A program made the translations under genes and the position numbers. This document shows, piece after piece, positions 1-6,420 of a stretch of DNA of 9,714 nucleotides. Location of the stretch: assembly GCA_019413955.1 (NCBI GenBank), contig DXMX01000025.1:13656-23369 (forward strand), written 5' to 3'. Under the pieces are notes generated by a model, which was given only the letters and a program-made list of their open reading frames with translations, ran no database searches and was not told where the DNA came from. Positions within the stretch are counted from its first letter, which is position 1; the number at the start of each line of letters is the position of its first letter. This DNA is from Collinsella sp. GTDB lineage: Bacteria > Actinomycetota > Coriobacteriia > Coriobacteriales > Coriobacteriaceae.

Positions 1-169
1 CCCCAAAGAGGAGGACGCTCCTGCGGCTCCCTGGGAGTCCAACCCCGGCGCGGGCAGCCCCTTCGGCCATCAAGGCGCAGCCCCAAGCATCCCGCAGACC
101 GAGGACGAGGCCAAAGCCCTCATCCGCAGCGTCTTCGGCCAGTCCACCATCTTCAAACCGGTGGAGTAG
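1..169 (+). CDS. dnaX: C-terminal end of DNA polymerase III gamma/tau subunit (partial)
   Basis: The reading frame is open from base 2 to a TAG at 167-169 and gives 55 residues. The first part is rich in Pro, Ala, Gly and acidic residues, like a disordered linker. The end is a compact segment, EAKALIRSVFGQSTIFKP-VE. A flexible tail closed by a short conserved peptide is typical of actinobacterial DnaX, the clamp-loader subunit of the replicative polymerase. The main support is context, because ybaB and recR lie downstream and dnaX-ybaB-recR is a widely conserved order. No ATPase or zinc motif is inside the window, so the name rests on gene order and tail style. The 5' end is cut by the window edge. 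Confidence 0.55.
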   Translation, partial: PKEEDAPAAPWESNPGAGSPFGHQGAAPSIPQTEDEAKALIRSVFGQSTIFKPVE

Positions 170-223
170 CTGTACGGGCGGGTATACTGCTCAGGAAGAG
201 ACTTCTTTGAACGGAGCGAGCTT

Positions 224-484
224 ATGATGTGGGAATATGTCCGCCTCGAGGACGATACGCAAGTTTCGTATTCCGAAGTCCGTGAGGACAACACGGTGAA
301 GGTCGTTGTGGAGCGCCCGCGCGATTGGGGTTTTGACGCGGCGGAGTGTATCTTGCCGGCATTCAATTGGGTGTCACATGAGGGCTTTAGCGAAGCGGAC
401 CTCAAAGAACTCGATGATTTCGTGCGTAACAATGCCCCGCTCATCCTGCGTTTTGCCTACGAAGGCGGACGAGTCTATGCCTAG
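224..484 (+). CDS. Small acidic protein of unknown function
   Basis: An 86-residue protein that I do not recognise. A GGAG at 213-216 lies seven bases before ATG 224; a second ATG follows at 227 and could be used instead. The protein is soluble and acidic, with no signal peptide or membrane segment. The order of short strand-like stretches (VSYSEV, VKVVVERP, AECILPAF) followed by a helix-like end (EADLKELDDFVRNNAPLILRFA) suggests a small alpha/beta fold. It starts 54 bases after the dnaX-like stop, so it could be co-transcribed, although a TATACT at 183-188 might be a local -10 box. Base composition matches the host genes. It converges on the minus-strand gene that follows, with only 22 bases between the stops. 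Confidence 0.72.
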   Translation: MMWEYVRLEDDTQVSYSEVREDNTVKVVVERPRDWGFDAAECILPAFNWVSHEGFSEADLKELDDFVRNNAPLILRFAYEGGRVYA

Positions 485-506
485 TCTCTTCCGACTCGGC
501 CATATA

Positions 507-974
507 TCACTTTCTTTTGTCCGGGCGCATCTGTATTTCGGACATGTGTAGTGTGGTGCCGCGTATATCGCATTCGAGCAGACAAGCGCGTGACGGTCGG
601 CCTAGGATGCTGAGGTCGATACGATACGTCGCATGGCCGTCCGTGTACTCGACTTGCTCGGCGTTGACGGTTGCTCCGATTGTAAATAAAGAGCCCAGTT
701 CGGCATCGACAATCTTGGAGTCCTTTATCTTGACCTTGAACTCTTGGTAGAGGGACGGGCTGTTGTAGTAAATGGTTCGGGTTCCGTCGGTGCATTCATC
801 GGTCGTCTCCCATTTGACGACGGGCTGGTCCGAGCTGGCTATCAGCAGTTCTGCTCCAAAAGCTATGGCATGGGTGATGACAACCAGCAATGCCCAGCCG
901 ACAAAGAGATAGAGAACCACATATGCAACGGGGTGTTTTGAGCGGATGTTTTGGAGCGCGTCGGGGGCATTCAT
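507..974 (-). CDS. Single-pass membrane protein of unknown function
   Basis: A 155-residue protein that I do not recognise. A GGAGG on the minus strand (about 981-985) lies about six bases before the ATG at 974-972. Residues about 16-40 form one hydrophobic segment (VAYVVLYLFVGWALLVVITH...). It follows a short N-terminus with a few charged residues, so the rest is probably outside the cell. The exterior part, about residues 48-155, looks strand-rich and has three cysteines (61, 131, 135), two of them four residues apart. It ends in a basic tail, RPDKRK. A perfect TATAAT lies 35 bases upstream, which fits independent expression. Codon use is somewhat less GC-rich than in ybaB or recR. The gene stands between dnaX and ybaB on the opposite strand, so it breaks the usual run of genes. 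Confidence 0.72.
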   Translation of the reverse strand: MNAPDALQNIRSKHPVAYVVLYLFVGWALLVVITHAIAFGAELLIASSDQPVVKWETTDECTDGTRTIYYNSPSLYQEFKVKIKDSKIVDAELGSLFTIGATVNAEQVEYTDGHATYRIDLSILGRPSRACLLECDIRGTTLHMSEIQMRPDKRK

Positions 975-1008
975 GGGGCACCTCCAAATTGCAATCTATG
1001 ACAATCAA

Positions 1009-1014
1009 ATTATA
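1009..1014 (-). promoter_or_regulatory. Candidate -10 box of the minus-strand membrane protein gene
   Basis: Read on the minus strand, bases 1014-1009 are a perfect TATAAT, 35 bases before the ATG at 974. Transcription would start near 1002 and give a leader of about 28 bases that includes the GGAGG. No convincing TTGACA-like -35 box is seen at 16-18 bases, so a regulator may be needed, or the match may be chance. Confidence 0.4.
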
Positions 1015-1116
1015 CCCTGCCGCCATGTGCTCCGCCTCGAGCAGCGGTTTGGCATTTAGCTATTTAGTGGCACACATGAAATGCCGGATTCGGCTCTACT
1101 AGATTGAGTATGCGAT

Positions 1117-1151
1117 ATTATGCAACCTTGCATAATTCGGCCTTGCATAAT
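1117..1151. repeat. Perfect palindrome plus a third half-site upstream of ybaB (candidate operator)
   Basis: Bases 1117-1125 (ATTATGCAA) and 1128-1136 (TTGCATAAT) form a perfect 9-bp inverted repeat around CC. The 11-mer CCTTGCATAAT occurs at 1126-1136 and again at 1141-1151, so a half-site is repeated 15 bases on. This is the layout of a dimeric regulator site with an extra half-site. It lies in the 339-base gap 975-1313 between the divergent membrane-protein gene and ybaB. A possible promoter overlaps it: TTGCAT 1144-1149, 18 bases, TATTAG 1168-1173, reading toward ybaB. Apart from this and the minus-strand TATAAT, I see no gene or RNA in the gap. Confidence 0.5.
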
Positions 1152-1313
1152 CTTTGCGCGTGGTTTGTATTAGAGGACATGTATATCGACTGAGGTAGCG
1201 TGTCCGCCCCGCTTGCTTGCCCCGCGCCGTGGTACGATTTTTGAGTTTGAAAGTCCCGTCGCGCTCCGGCTGCCCTTGCAGCTTGTCGCGCGGCCGCACG
1301 TAAAGGAGCCATC

Positions 1314-1634
1314 ATGGCCGGTATGAACATGCAGCAAATGATGAAGCAGGCTCGCAAGATGCAGGAGCAGCTTGCCGCCGCGCAGGAAAACCTTAAGTCC
1401 CAGACCGTCGACGCCTCTGCCGGCGGCGGCATGGTCAAGGTGACCGTTAACGGCGAGATGGAGCTCGTCAACCTCACCATCGACCCCGATGCCCTCGATC
1501 CCGAGGACGTCGATATGCTGCAGGACATGATCATGGCTGCCGTCAACGAGGCCGTCCGCGGTGTCAACGAGCTTGCCAACAAGCAGATGGGCGCCATCAC
1601 CGGCGGCCTCAACATCCCGGGCATGCCGTTCTAA
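1314..1634 (+). CDS. ybaB: YbaB/EbfC family nucleoid-associated protein
   Basis: A 106-residue protein of normal family length. YbaB/EbfC proteins are small dimeric DNA-binding proteins of the nucleoid and are often encoded beside recR. The sequence shows the family pattern. A Met/Gln-rich N-terminal helix (about residues 4-30, with MMKQARKMQEQL) is followed by a Gly-rich turn (ASAGGGMV), then strands VKVTVNGEMELVNLTIDP (about 41-58). A second helix (about 64-90, with DMIMAAVNEAV) and a Gly/Met/Pro tail close it. AAGGAG at 1303-1308 precedes ATG 1314 by five bases, which fixes the start. It ends 13 bases before recR, so the two are an operon. In Borrelia the protein binds DNA with some sequence preference; its role here is inferred from family only. 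Confidence 0.93.
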   Translation: MAGMNMQQMMKQARKMQEQLAAAQENLKSQTVDASAGGGMVKVTVNGEMELVNLTIDPDALDPEDVDMLQDMIMAAVNEAVRGVNELANKQMGAITGGLNIPGMPF

Positions 1635-1647
1635 GACACGCATATAT

Positions 1648-2244
1648 ATGAGTGCCAACCATAGTCTGCAAAAATTGCTCGATGAGCTGGGCCGTCTGCC
1701 GGGCATTGGTCCCAAGTCGGCCCAGCGCATCGCCTATTACCTGCTCGAGGCCGATGCCGAGGAGGCCCGCCGCCTGGCCGAGGCCATCCTGGAGGTTAAG
1801 CAGGAGGTCCACTTTTGCAGCCGTTGCTTTAACTACGCCACGGCCGACGAGTGCTCCATCTGCCAGGATTCGATGCGCGACACTACTCGCATTTGCGTGG
1901 TGGGCGAGCCGCGCGACGTCCAGGCAATCGAGCGCACGGGCAGCTACCATGGCCTGTACCATGTGCTGGGCGGCGTGATCAGCCCCATGGACAAGATTGG
2001 TCCCGAGCAGCTGCACATCCGCGAGCTGCTGGCGCGTTTGGGCCACGAGGATATCCATGAGGTCATCATCGCCACCAACCCCAATATTGAGGGCGAGACC
2101 ACGGCGAGCTACCTGGCCCGCACTATCAAGCCGCTGGGCGTTGAGGTGTCGCGTCTGGCGAGCGGCCTGCCCGTGGGCGGCGACCTGGAGTATGCCGACG
2201 AGCTTACGCTTGGACGCGCCATTGAGGCCCGTCGCACGATTTAG
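1648..2244 (+). CDS. recR: Recombination mediator protein RecR
   Basis: 198 residues, the usual RecR length. RecR works with RecO (and RecF) to load RecA on single-stranded DNA at gaps during recombinational repair. Motifs in order: an N-terminal helix-hairpin-helix region with LPGIGPKSAQR (17-27); a four-cysteine zinc finger at C57, C60, C69 and C72; and a Toprim domain opening with ICVVGEP (82-88) and continuing with YHVLGGVISP and ATNPNIEGETT. The typical end is YADELTLGRA. ATG 1648 is chosen because translation from it begins directly with the conserved N-terminus. Only a weak Shine-Dalgarno is seen, so coupling to ybaB (13-base gap) is likely. The frame stays open further upstream inside ybaB, but that part does not look like RecR. 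Confidence 0.96.
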   Translation: MSANHSLQKLLDELGRLPGIGPKSAQRIAYYLLEADAEEARRLAEAILEVKQEVHFCSRCFNYATADECSICQDSMRDTTRICVVGEPRDVQAIERTGSYHGLYHVLGGVISPMDKIGPEQLHIRELLARLGHEDIHEVIIATNPNIEGETTASYLARTIKPLGVEVSRLASGLPVGGDLEYADELTLGRAIEARRTI

Positions 2245-2281
2245 GTGGCGAGCCTGCTCCTGCCGTATGTTTTCCTGGCGA

Positions 2282-2405
2282 CGCACGGGGCAGTCATAAT
2301 TTCCCCGTGCGACTATGAGTTTGTTGTGCAACAAAGATGCTTCGTATCCGCTTATCGCATGGATGCTTCCGCCCGCGTCCTTAATTCGCCCATTCGTTGC
2401 GCAAC
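2282..2405. repeat. Cluster of three inverted repeats after recR
   Basis: The spacer 2245-2446 holds no gene that I can see but has three dyad symmetries. First, CGCACGGGG at 2282-2290 pairs perfectly with CCCCGTGCG at 2303-2311 around a 12-base loop. It has no T-run, so it is not an ordinary intrinsic terminator, though it could stop or stabilise the recR transcript. Second, TTTGTTG-TG-CAACAAA at 2320-2335 is a 7-bp operator-like palindrome. Third, GTTGCGCAAC at 2396-2405 is a perfect 10-bp palindrome about 15 bases before a possible extended -10 box (TGATACACT, 2419-2427). The last two could be regulator sites for the operon that starts near 2490. Confidence 0.45.
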
Positions 2406-2449
2406 CTTTTGGGTTCGCTGATACACTCAAATGTGGATTCGAATGAATG

Positions 2450-2474
2450 CGCCGCTCCCGAGCGGCGTGTTTTT
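2450..2474 (+). terminator. Intrinsic terminator or attenuator before the kinase operon
   Basis: CGCCGCT (2450-2456) pairs perfectly with AGCGGCG (2461-2467) around the tetraloop CCCG, followed by TGTTTTT (2468-2474). This is a standard rho-independent terminator on the plus strand. It lies 206 bases after the recR stop and only three bases before the GGAGGAG at 2478-2484. It may end the recR transcript, act as an attenuator in the leader of the next operon, or both. Confidence 0.75.
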
Positions 2475-2477
2475 GTT

Positions 2478-2484
2478 GGAGGAG
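2478..2484 (+). promoter_or_regulatory. Strong ribosome binding site without an in-frame ATG behind it
   Basis: GGAGGAG is a near-ideal Shine-Dalgarno. At the expected distance there is ACG (2492, in frame with the following gene, seven bases on) and ATA (2490, out of frame), but no ATG, GTG or TTG. It argues that translation of the Ser/Gly protein starts, or once started, near 2490 and not at ATG 2447 inside the terminator. Confidence 0.6.
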
Positions 2485-2533
2485 AACGCATACGGCCGGT
2501 GGCACTCAGACAAAGCGCGGCGCCGCGGTGCGC

Positions 2534-3394
2534 ATGCGACGCCGACTGGGCTTGGCGCCTCGGGCGTACGCGCTGCTGTCGTGCTCGCTGGTGCTGGTCA
2601 TAGCTGGCGTTTCTGCCTATGGCATGACCGTGCCGTCCATGATACAGGCACATGCCGCACGCGAACCGCGCGTAGGGCATGAGGTCAAAAGTGACCTGGG
2701 CACCACGACTGGATATGCTTGGGCAAGTGTGGTCGCGCATATTGTGTTTGGCACTGACGACGCGGACGGCGCCGAGGCCCCGGACAACGAAGTCACGCTT
2801 GCCAATGGCAAAACCATCGTGCTCACCAACACCAAGATCATCGATCGGTTGTCCAACAATAGCGTGGCGGCAACGGTGAATAAGGTCGAGAAGCAGCAGG
2901 AACAGGACGCCCAGCAGCCCGGAAAGCCCGGTAGCTCGGATACTTCTGGCTCCGGCTCGGATTCGTCGAGTTCGGGCGGCGGTTCTGGGTCGGGCTCCTC
3001 TGCCGGAGGGTCTGGAAATGGCGGTTCGACGGGCGGCAACACTGACAGCGATGCAAACTCCGGTGGCCTTTCCGCTGCTGAGGAAGAGAGCATTCACAGT
3101 TGGCTTGTGACCAAGTACAACATGCTCGACGGCTATGTTTCTCGCGCCAATGACGTGGTTTCGACCTATAACTCTACGGGAGATCCCAGGCCGTGCGACA
3201 GCCTGGTCGGGGAGATGTTTGTCATTCGAGCCGAGTTCGGTCGTCAGACATTCTCGCCCCGGTCAAAGTGGTATCAGCAGTATGCCAATCTGTGGGGCTG
3301 TTACACCAACCTATGTCAATGGGTCGGCCATTACGGCGATGATGACGTCGCACTCGGTAACTTCAAGAATAACGTGGCGGCGCTTGCCCTATGA
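2534..3394 (+). CDS. Exported or membrane-anchored protein with Ser/Gly-rich linker
   Basis: Unrecognised; 286 residues from ATG 2534. The N-terminus is basic (MRRRLGLAPR), then a hydrophobic segment at about 11-31 forms a signal peptide or anchor. AHA at 39-41 is a possible signal-peptidase site. A region of about 85 residues (45-130) contains strand-like VTLANGKTIVLTNTKI. A low-complexity Ser/Gly linker spans about 130-178. A C-terminal domain (179-286) is rich in Trp and Tyr and has Cys 221, 256 and 261. This layout is usual for a cell-surface protein with a flexible spacer. The start is uncertain. The frame opens at ATG 2447 (inside the terminator); GTG 2528 and ATG 2534 lack a ribosome site; and the strong site at 2478-2484 points to ACG 2492. 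Its stop overlaps the kinase start by ATGA, so the two are translationally coupled. Confidence 0.75.
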   Translation: MRRRLGLAPRAYALLSCSLVLVIAGVSAYGMTVPSMIQAHAAREPRVGHEVKSDLGTTTGYAWASVVAHIVFGTDDADGAEAPDNEVTLANGKTIVLTNTKIIDRLSNNSVAATVNKVEKQQEQDAQQPGKPGSSDTSGSGSDSSSSGGGSGSGSSAGGSGNGGSTGGNTDSDANSGGLSAAEEESIHSWLVTKYNMLDGYVSRANDVVSTYNSTGDPRPCDSLVGEMFVIRAEFGRQTFSPRSKWYQQYANLWGCYTNLCQWVGHYGDDDVALGNFKNNVAALAL

Positions 3395-5235
3395 TGACCG
3401 ATCTTGCATCCACCACACCACAATCGCTCGGTCGCGATCCCATGGTCGGCCTGCGCCTGGCGCGTGTCGACGGGTTTGAGCCGGCCATTGCGCTCGGTCA
3501 GGACGAACTGCCTGCCTACCTGCGTCGTTTTACGATACTGTTTGCCGACGATGCCACCATGCGCCGTGGCGGTATCGGCCGCGTGACGCGTGCCATCAAC
3601 GCCCAAGGCGAGGCCGTGGCACTCAAACAGCTCATCTTGCCGACGCGCGATGAGTTTGACGATGCCGCCGCTCATGAGGCGCTGGTCGCCAAGTTCAAAG
3701 CGGCATTTCGCGAGGAATATGAATGCCATCGCGCCCTTTCGGGTCTTAGGGGCTTTCCCCGCCTCTATGGCTGGGGCGAGGTCGACGGTGTGCCTGCAAT
3801 TGTCATGGAATGGGTCGAGGGCGAGACGCTTGCCCGCTTGCGTTCGCGACTCGCCGTGGACGATGCCGGACGCCTGTCGCCGCTTGTGGCGGCGCGTCTG
3901 GGTCGCGACCTGTTCGATCTGCTCTGCCGTATGAGCCTGGTGGGTGAGGGCTTTGTCCATCGCGATATCTCGCCCGCTAATATTATGGTGCGTACGGCGC
4001 GTCTACCGCTTGACCGGCAGCTTGCCGAGGGCACCTTTGACCTGTGCCTGATCGACTTTGGCTCGTCGCTGGCGCTCGAGCCTGCGTCGGCCGTGGCCGG
4101 TACCGGCGGCAAGGCGTCGTTTACGGAGCGCTATGCCACGCTGCGTCGCGCGACGGTTGCCTATGCCCCACCCGAGATGCTCACCGACGATATTCCCGAT
4201 CTGCGCGCTTTGCGTATGTCGCCGGCGATTGACGTCTATGCCGCGGCAAGCACGGTTTACGAGCTCATTGCCGGCGTCGCGCCATACGAAGCCGCGCCGA
4301 GCACTTCGGGCACCTCGGGTTCGCGCAAAAAGACGCGCGACATCGCGAGCCCCTACCGTCTCAAGATGGACACGCGGCCCGACTATCCCATTGGTGCCCA
4401 TGCGCCCGGTTGTGATTTGACTCAGCTGCTTCGTCGTGAGCCCGATGTGGCGCTCGCCGCGGCCGAGCAGGCCCAGCAGCTAGGGCTTGAGCCGGATTCC
4501 GAAGAGCTACGCGATGCGCTGGCGTTTGTCGATGCCCAGCTGTTCGACGTGGTGATGGCCTGTCTGTCCAGCCATCAAAAAGATCGTCCCGAGCCGGCGG
4601 CGGTCGAGGCGGCGCTCTCGGCGTTTTGTGACCACTATGCGCAAAATGTCGGTCGTTCGCTCCGCGGCGAGCCGCTCACGCCGTGCCCCATGGATGCGTC
4701 TGGCCGTGCGGTTCGTCGCGCGCTGATGGTCGGCGCGACGGTCGTCTGTGGCGTGGTTTGGGCTGTGGTCGTGGTTTCGGCCGCGCTGCTGGCGTCGGGC
4801 GCTCGCGTGACGGCGACTTTGGGATCGCTCGTGTGGTCTGGGACGCTACCGGGTATTATTGCCGCACTGGCGTTGGCGCTGCCAGGCATAGCCGGCGTTA
4901 CCGCGGGGGCACTTGCGCGCAATCGGCGCTCGGGGTTCCTGCAGGGTGTGCTTGCGCTTTCTGCCTGCGAGGTTCCAGTACTGGTTGTGGATGCATGTAG
5001 CGTATTTTCCCAACGCGCCGTGATGGGCGGCCTTGTTGCCGCTCTGGTTGCAACCTATACTCTTACGTGGTTTTTGCTTGCGATGGGCTTTGCCTTTGAA
5101 CTTCCCGTTTCGGCACCGCGACGCACAAAAGCCCAGATGGCGACTCCGCTTGCCGGTGGAGCCGCAGCTGCCCGTACTTTTGGCGGACCTGTCGAAGTAT
5201 CGTCCGATTCTATTTCTACGACCAAGGAGGCCTAG
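3391..5235 (+). CDS. Membrane Ser/Thr protein kinase with four C-terminal membrane segments
   Basis: 614 residues. The N-terminal half is a Hanks-type (eukaryotic-like) kinase domain. It has a glycine-rich loop RGGIGRV (59-65), ATP-binding lysine K79 in VALK, catalytic loop HRDISPAN (190-197, with D192 and N197), metal-binding DFG (222-224), an activation-segment end APPE (259-262) and D281 in DVYAAAS. All essential catalytic residues are present, so it should be active. After the kinase domain come a spacer and four hydrophobic segments, about 443-468, 479-507, 515-540 and 544-570, then a cytoplasmic tail. No PASTA or other extracellular sensor domain is seen, unlike PknB. It may sense the membrane or act with the exported protein encoded just upstream. 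ATG 3391 overlaps the previous stop; ATG 3394 is an alternative. Substrates are unknown; the FHA protein encoded next is the obvious candidate partner. Confidence 0.9.
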   Translation: MMTDLASTTPQSLGRDPMVGLRLARVDGFEPAIALGQDELPAYLRRFTILFADDATMRRGGIGRVTRAINAQGEAVALKQLILPTRDEFDDAAAHEALVAKFKAAFREEYECHRALSGLRGFPRLYGWGEVDGVPAIVMEWVEGETLARLRSRLAVDDAGRLSPLVAARLGRDLFDLLCRMSLVGEGFVHRDISPANIMVRTARLPLDRQLAEGTFDLCLIDFGSSLALEPASAVAGTGGKASFTERYATLRRATVAYAPPEMLTDDIPDLRALRMSPAIDVYAAASTVYELIAGVAPYEAAPSTSGTSGSRKKTRDIASPYRLKMDTRPDYPIGAHAPGCDLTQLLRREPDVALAAAEQAQQLGLEPDSEELRDALAFVDAQLFDVVMACLSSHQKDRPEPAAVEAALSAFCDHYAQNVGRSLRGEPLTPCPMDASGRAVRRALMVGATVVCGVVWAVVVVSAALLASGARVTATLGSLVWSGTLPGIIAALALALPGIAGVTAGALARNRRSGFLQGVLALSACEVPVLVVDACSVFSQRAVMGGLVAALVATYTLTWFLLAMGFAFELPVSAPRRTKAQMATPLAGGAAAARTFGGPVEVSSDSISTTKEA

Positions 5236-5238
5236 GTC

Positions 5239-6177
5239 ATGGCATCTCAAGTTAAGCTCACCCCATGCGGGGCCATGTTTGACATCTTTAAGCGCGCGGC
5301 GCATCTGAGCCATATCGAGCTGTGCGGCCTGGTGCTTTCGTCCCGTCCGCTCGCCGACGGCCGCAGCCCGCAGAGCCGAGCCGCCGATCGCTCTTGGGTT
5401 TCCCGCTTTATCGTTCGCGCGCCGGTCGGCACGCTTCAGCAGCGCTACTTTGCCGAATACGGTACCTCGGCTGCGCGTATTATGTCGCAACTGGCCCTGC
5501 GCCAGCGAAATCCCATGGACTCCACGGCTGTGATCAATATGGTGTGCGGTCCTGCAGGTGAACCGATGGTACGCGCGCTCGAAGAGTGCCATCAGGACAC
5601 GAATCTCTATCGCAACGCGCTCGATCGCCTGTCCCAGGCGGCGGAACTCATGCCCGCCGAGCGCGCCGAGGCCGTGCTGGTGCTGTTTGTCGCCGTCGGT
5701 TGTTCGGCGGATGTTCGGTCCTCGGTGAACTATGCCATCGACTACGCGCACGCGACCTGTGGCGGAGGCACCTCCACGCCGCGTTCGCTTGGCATGTCGA
5801 TGACCGCGGGCGAACGCGAACCCGCTCCGGCGCACCCCTTGGGCTTGCTGCGCGTACAAAACAGTTTTGTCGTGAGCGCCCCGCGCTGGATTCAGCCGAG
5901 TGAGCAGGGTGTTGAGATTGGTGCGCTGGCCACTGGTGAGGGCGATATTACCGACGTCGGCGACGATGTCTCGGCCCGCCATGCCCATATCTGGTGCGAT
6001 GCTCAAAATATCTGGCACGTCGAGGACTTGTCGTCCACCAACGGAACCGTGGTGGTAAACGGGGCCACGCGCGTCTGCATTCAGGTCGAGCCAGGCCGTT
6101 CCGCCCAACTCAATCCCGGCGACGAGCTCAAGCTCGGCGAATCCACTACCTACGCCATCCTCTTCGGTGCCCTCTAG
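5239..6177 (+). CDS. FHA-domain protein, putative phosphothreonine reader
   Basis: 312 residues. The C-terminal part, about 222-312, is a forkhead-associated domain. It has S245-A-R-H248 followed by AHI, then DLSSTNGT (263-270, N268-G269), NPGDELKLG and a last strand, ATYAILF-like. FHA domains bind phosphothreonine peptides and commonly pair with Ser/Thr kinases. At the usual Gly-Arg position this protein has G228-A229, so one phosphate-contacting Arg appears to be missing. Residues 1-200 are an unrecognised, mostly helical cytoplasmic region with no signal peptide or membrane segment. AAGGAGG at 5224-5230 lies inside the last kinase codons, eight bases before ATG 5239. The kinase stop is three bases upstream, so the genes are coupled. 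By context it is the reader or substrate of the kinase. Confidence 0.9.
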   Translation: MASQVKLTPCGAMFDIFKRAAHLSHIELCGLVLSSRPLADGRSPQSRAADRSWVSRFIVRAPVGTLQQRYFAEYGTSAARIMSQLALRQRNPMDSTAVINMVCGPAGEPMVRALEECHQDTNLYRNALDRLSQAAELMPAERAEAVLVLFVAVGCSADVRSSVNYAIDYAHATCGGGTSTPRSLGMSMTAGEREPAPAHPLGLLRVQNSFVVSAPRWIQPSEQGVEIGALATGEGDITDVGDDVSARHAHIWCDAQNIWHVEDLSSTNGTVVVNGATRVCIQVEPGRSAQLNPGDELKLGESTTYAILFGAL

Positions 6178-6225
6178 CCGGCAGATAGGGACGTTTCTTT
6201 TCTGCCGGCACTTGGGGACACTCCT
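6177..6225. repeat. REP-like hairpin at the FHA gene stop codon
   Basis: GCCGGCAGA (6177-6185) pairs perfectly with TCTGCCGGC (6201-6209) around a 15-base loop that holds GGGACGTTTC. The sequence continues with CTTGGGGACACTCC (6211-6224). The left arm begins on the last base of the FHA stop codon. GGGACGTT- and GGGGACACTCC-type strings are, from memory, typical of dispersed intergenic repeats linked to REP-associated transposases (RAYT). There is no T-run, so it is not a classical terminator, though it may protect the 3' end of the operon mRNA. Confidence 0.45.
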
Positions 6226-6258
6226 CGGCGCGCCAGAGCCAGTCGCCCGGGGATGGAG

Positions 6259-6273
6259 GGGCCATTTTGGCCC
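6259..6273. repeat. Short GC-rich hairpin
   Basis: GGGCCA (6259-6264) pairs with TGGCCC (6268-6273) around TTT. It has no T-run and lies 34 bases after the REP-like sequence, so it may be part of the same repeat unit. Beyond it, 6274-6420 holds no intact gene; only a doubtful, stop-interrupted extension of the following pseudogene is possible there. Confidence 0.3.
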
Positions 6274-6420
6274 TTGGCGGTCAGTCGGGGCGAAACTAGA
6301 AGATCTTTCCGATTCGCGGCTGTTCATGCTTGTAGAGCATCTAAAACAATAGGATGTTATTCTGGAATATGCCGGGTGCGTGAACTTGCCTGTCTTAGCC
6401 TTAATAAGGTATAGGGGAGT

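Noticed and set aside
975..1313. SRP RNA or tRNA gene in the gap before ybaB
   Set aside because: No cloverleaf, and no SRP RNA core motifs such as GGTC-AGG and GCAGCC in proper order.
1609..2505. Minus-strand open frame (298 codons) opposite recR
   Set aside because: Antisense of recR; composition follows the recR codons and no family is recognisable.
2931..3061. Ser/Gly-coding low-complexity DNA as a tandem repeat or CRISPR-like array
   Set aside because: The codons vary and there is no fixed unit or spacer pattern; it is simply a protein linker.
4846..6327. Long minus-strand open frame (493 codons) opposite the FHA gene
   Set aside because: It is the antisense shadow of two well-supported genes in GC-rich DNA. 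It is rich in Arg, His and Gly, with no domain, and no ribosome site was noticed.
6167..6352. Plus-strand 61-codon frame across the REP-like hairpin
   Set aside because: It begins inside the FHA gene and translates a repeat; such frames over REP units are spurious.
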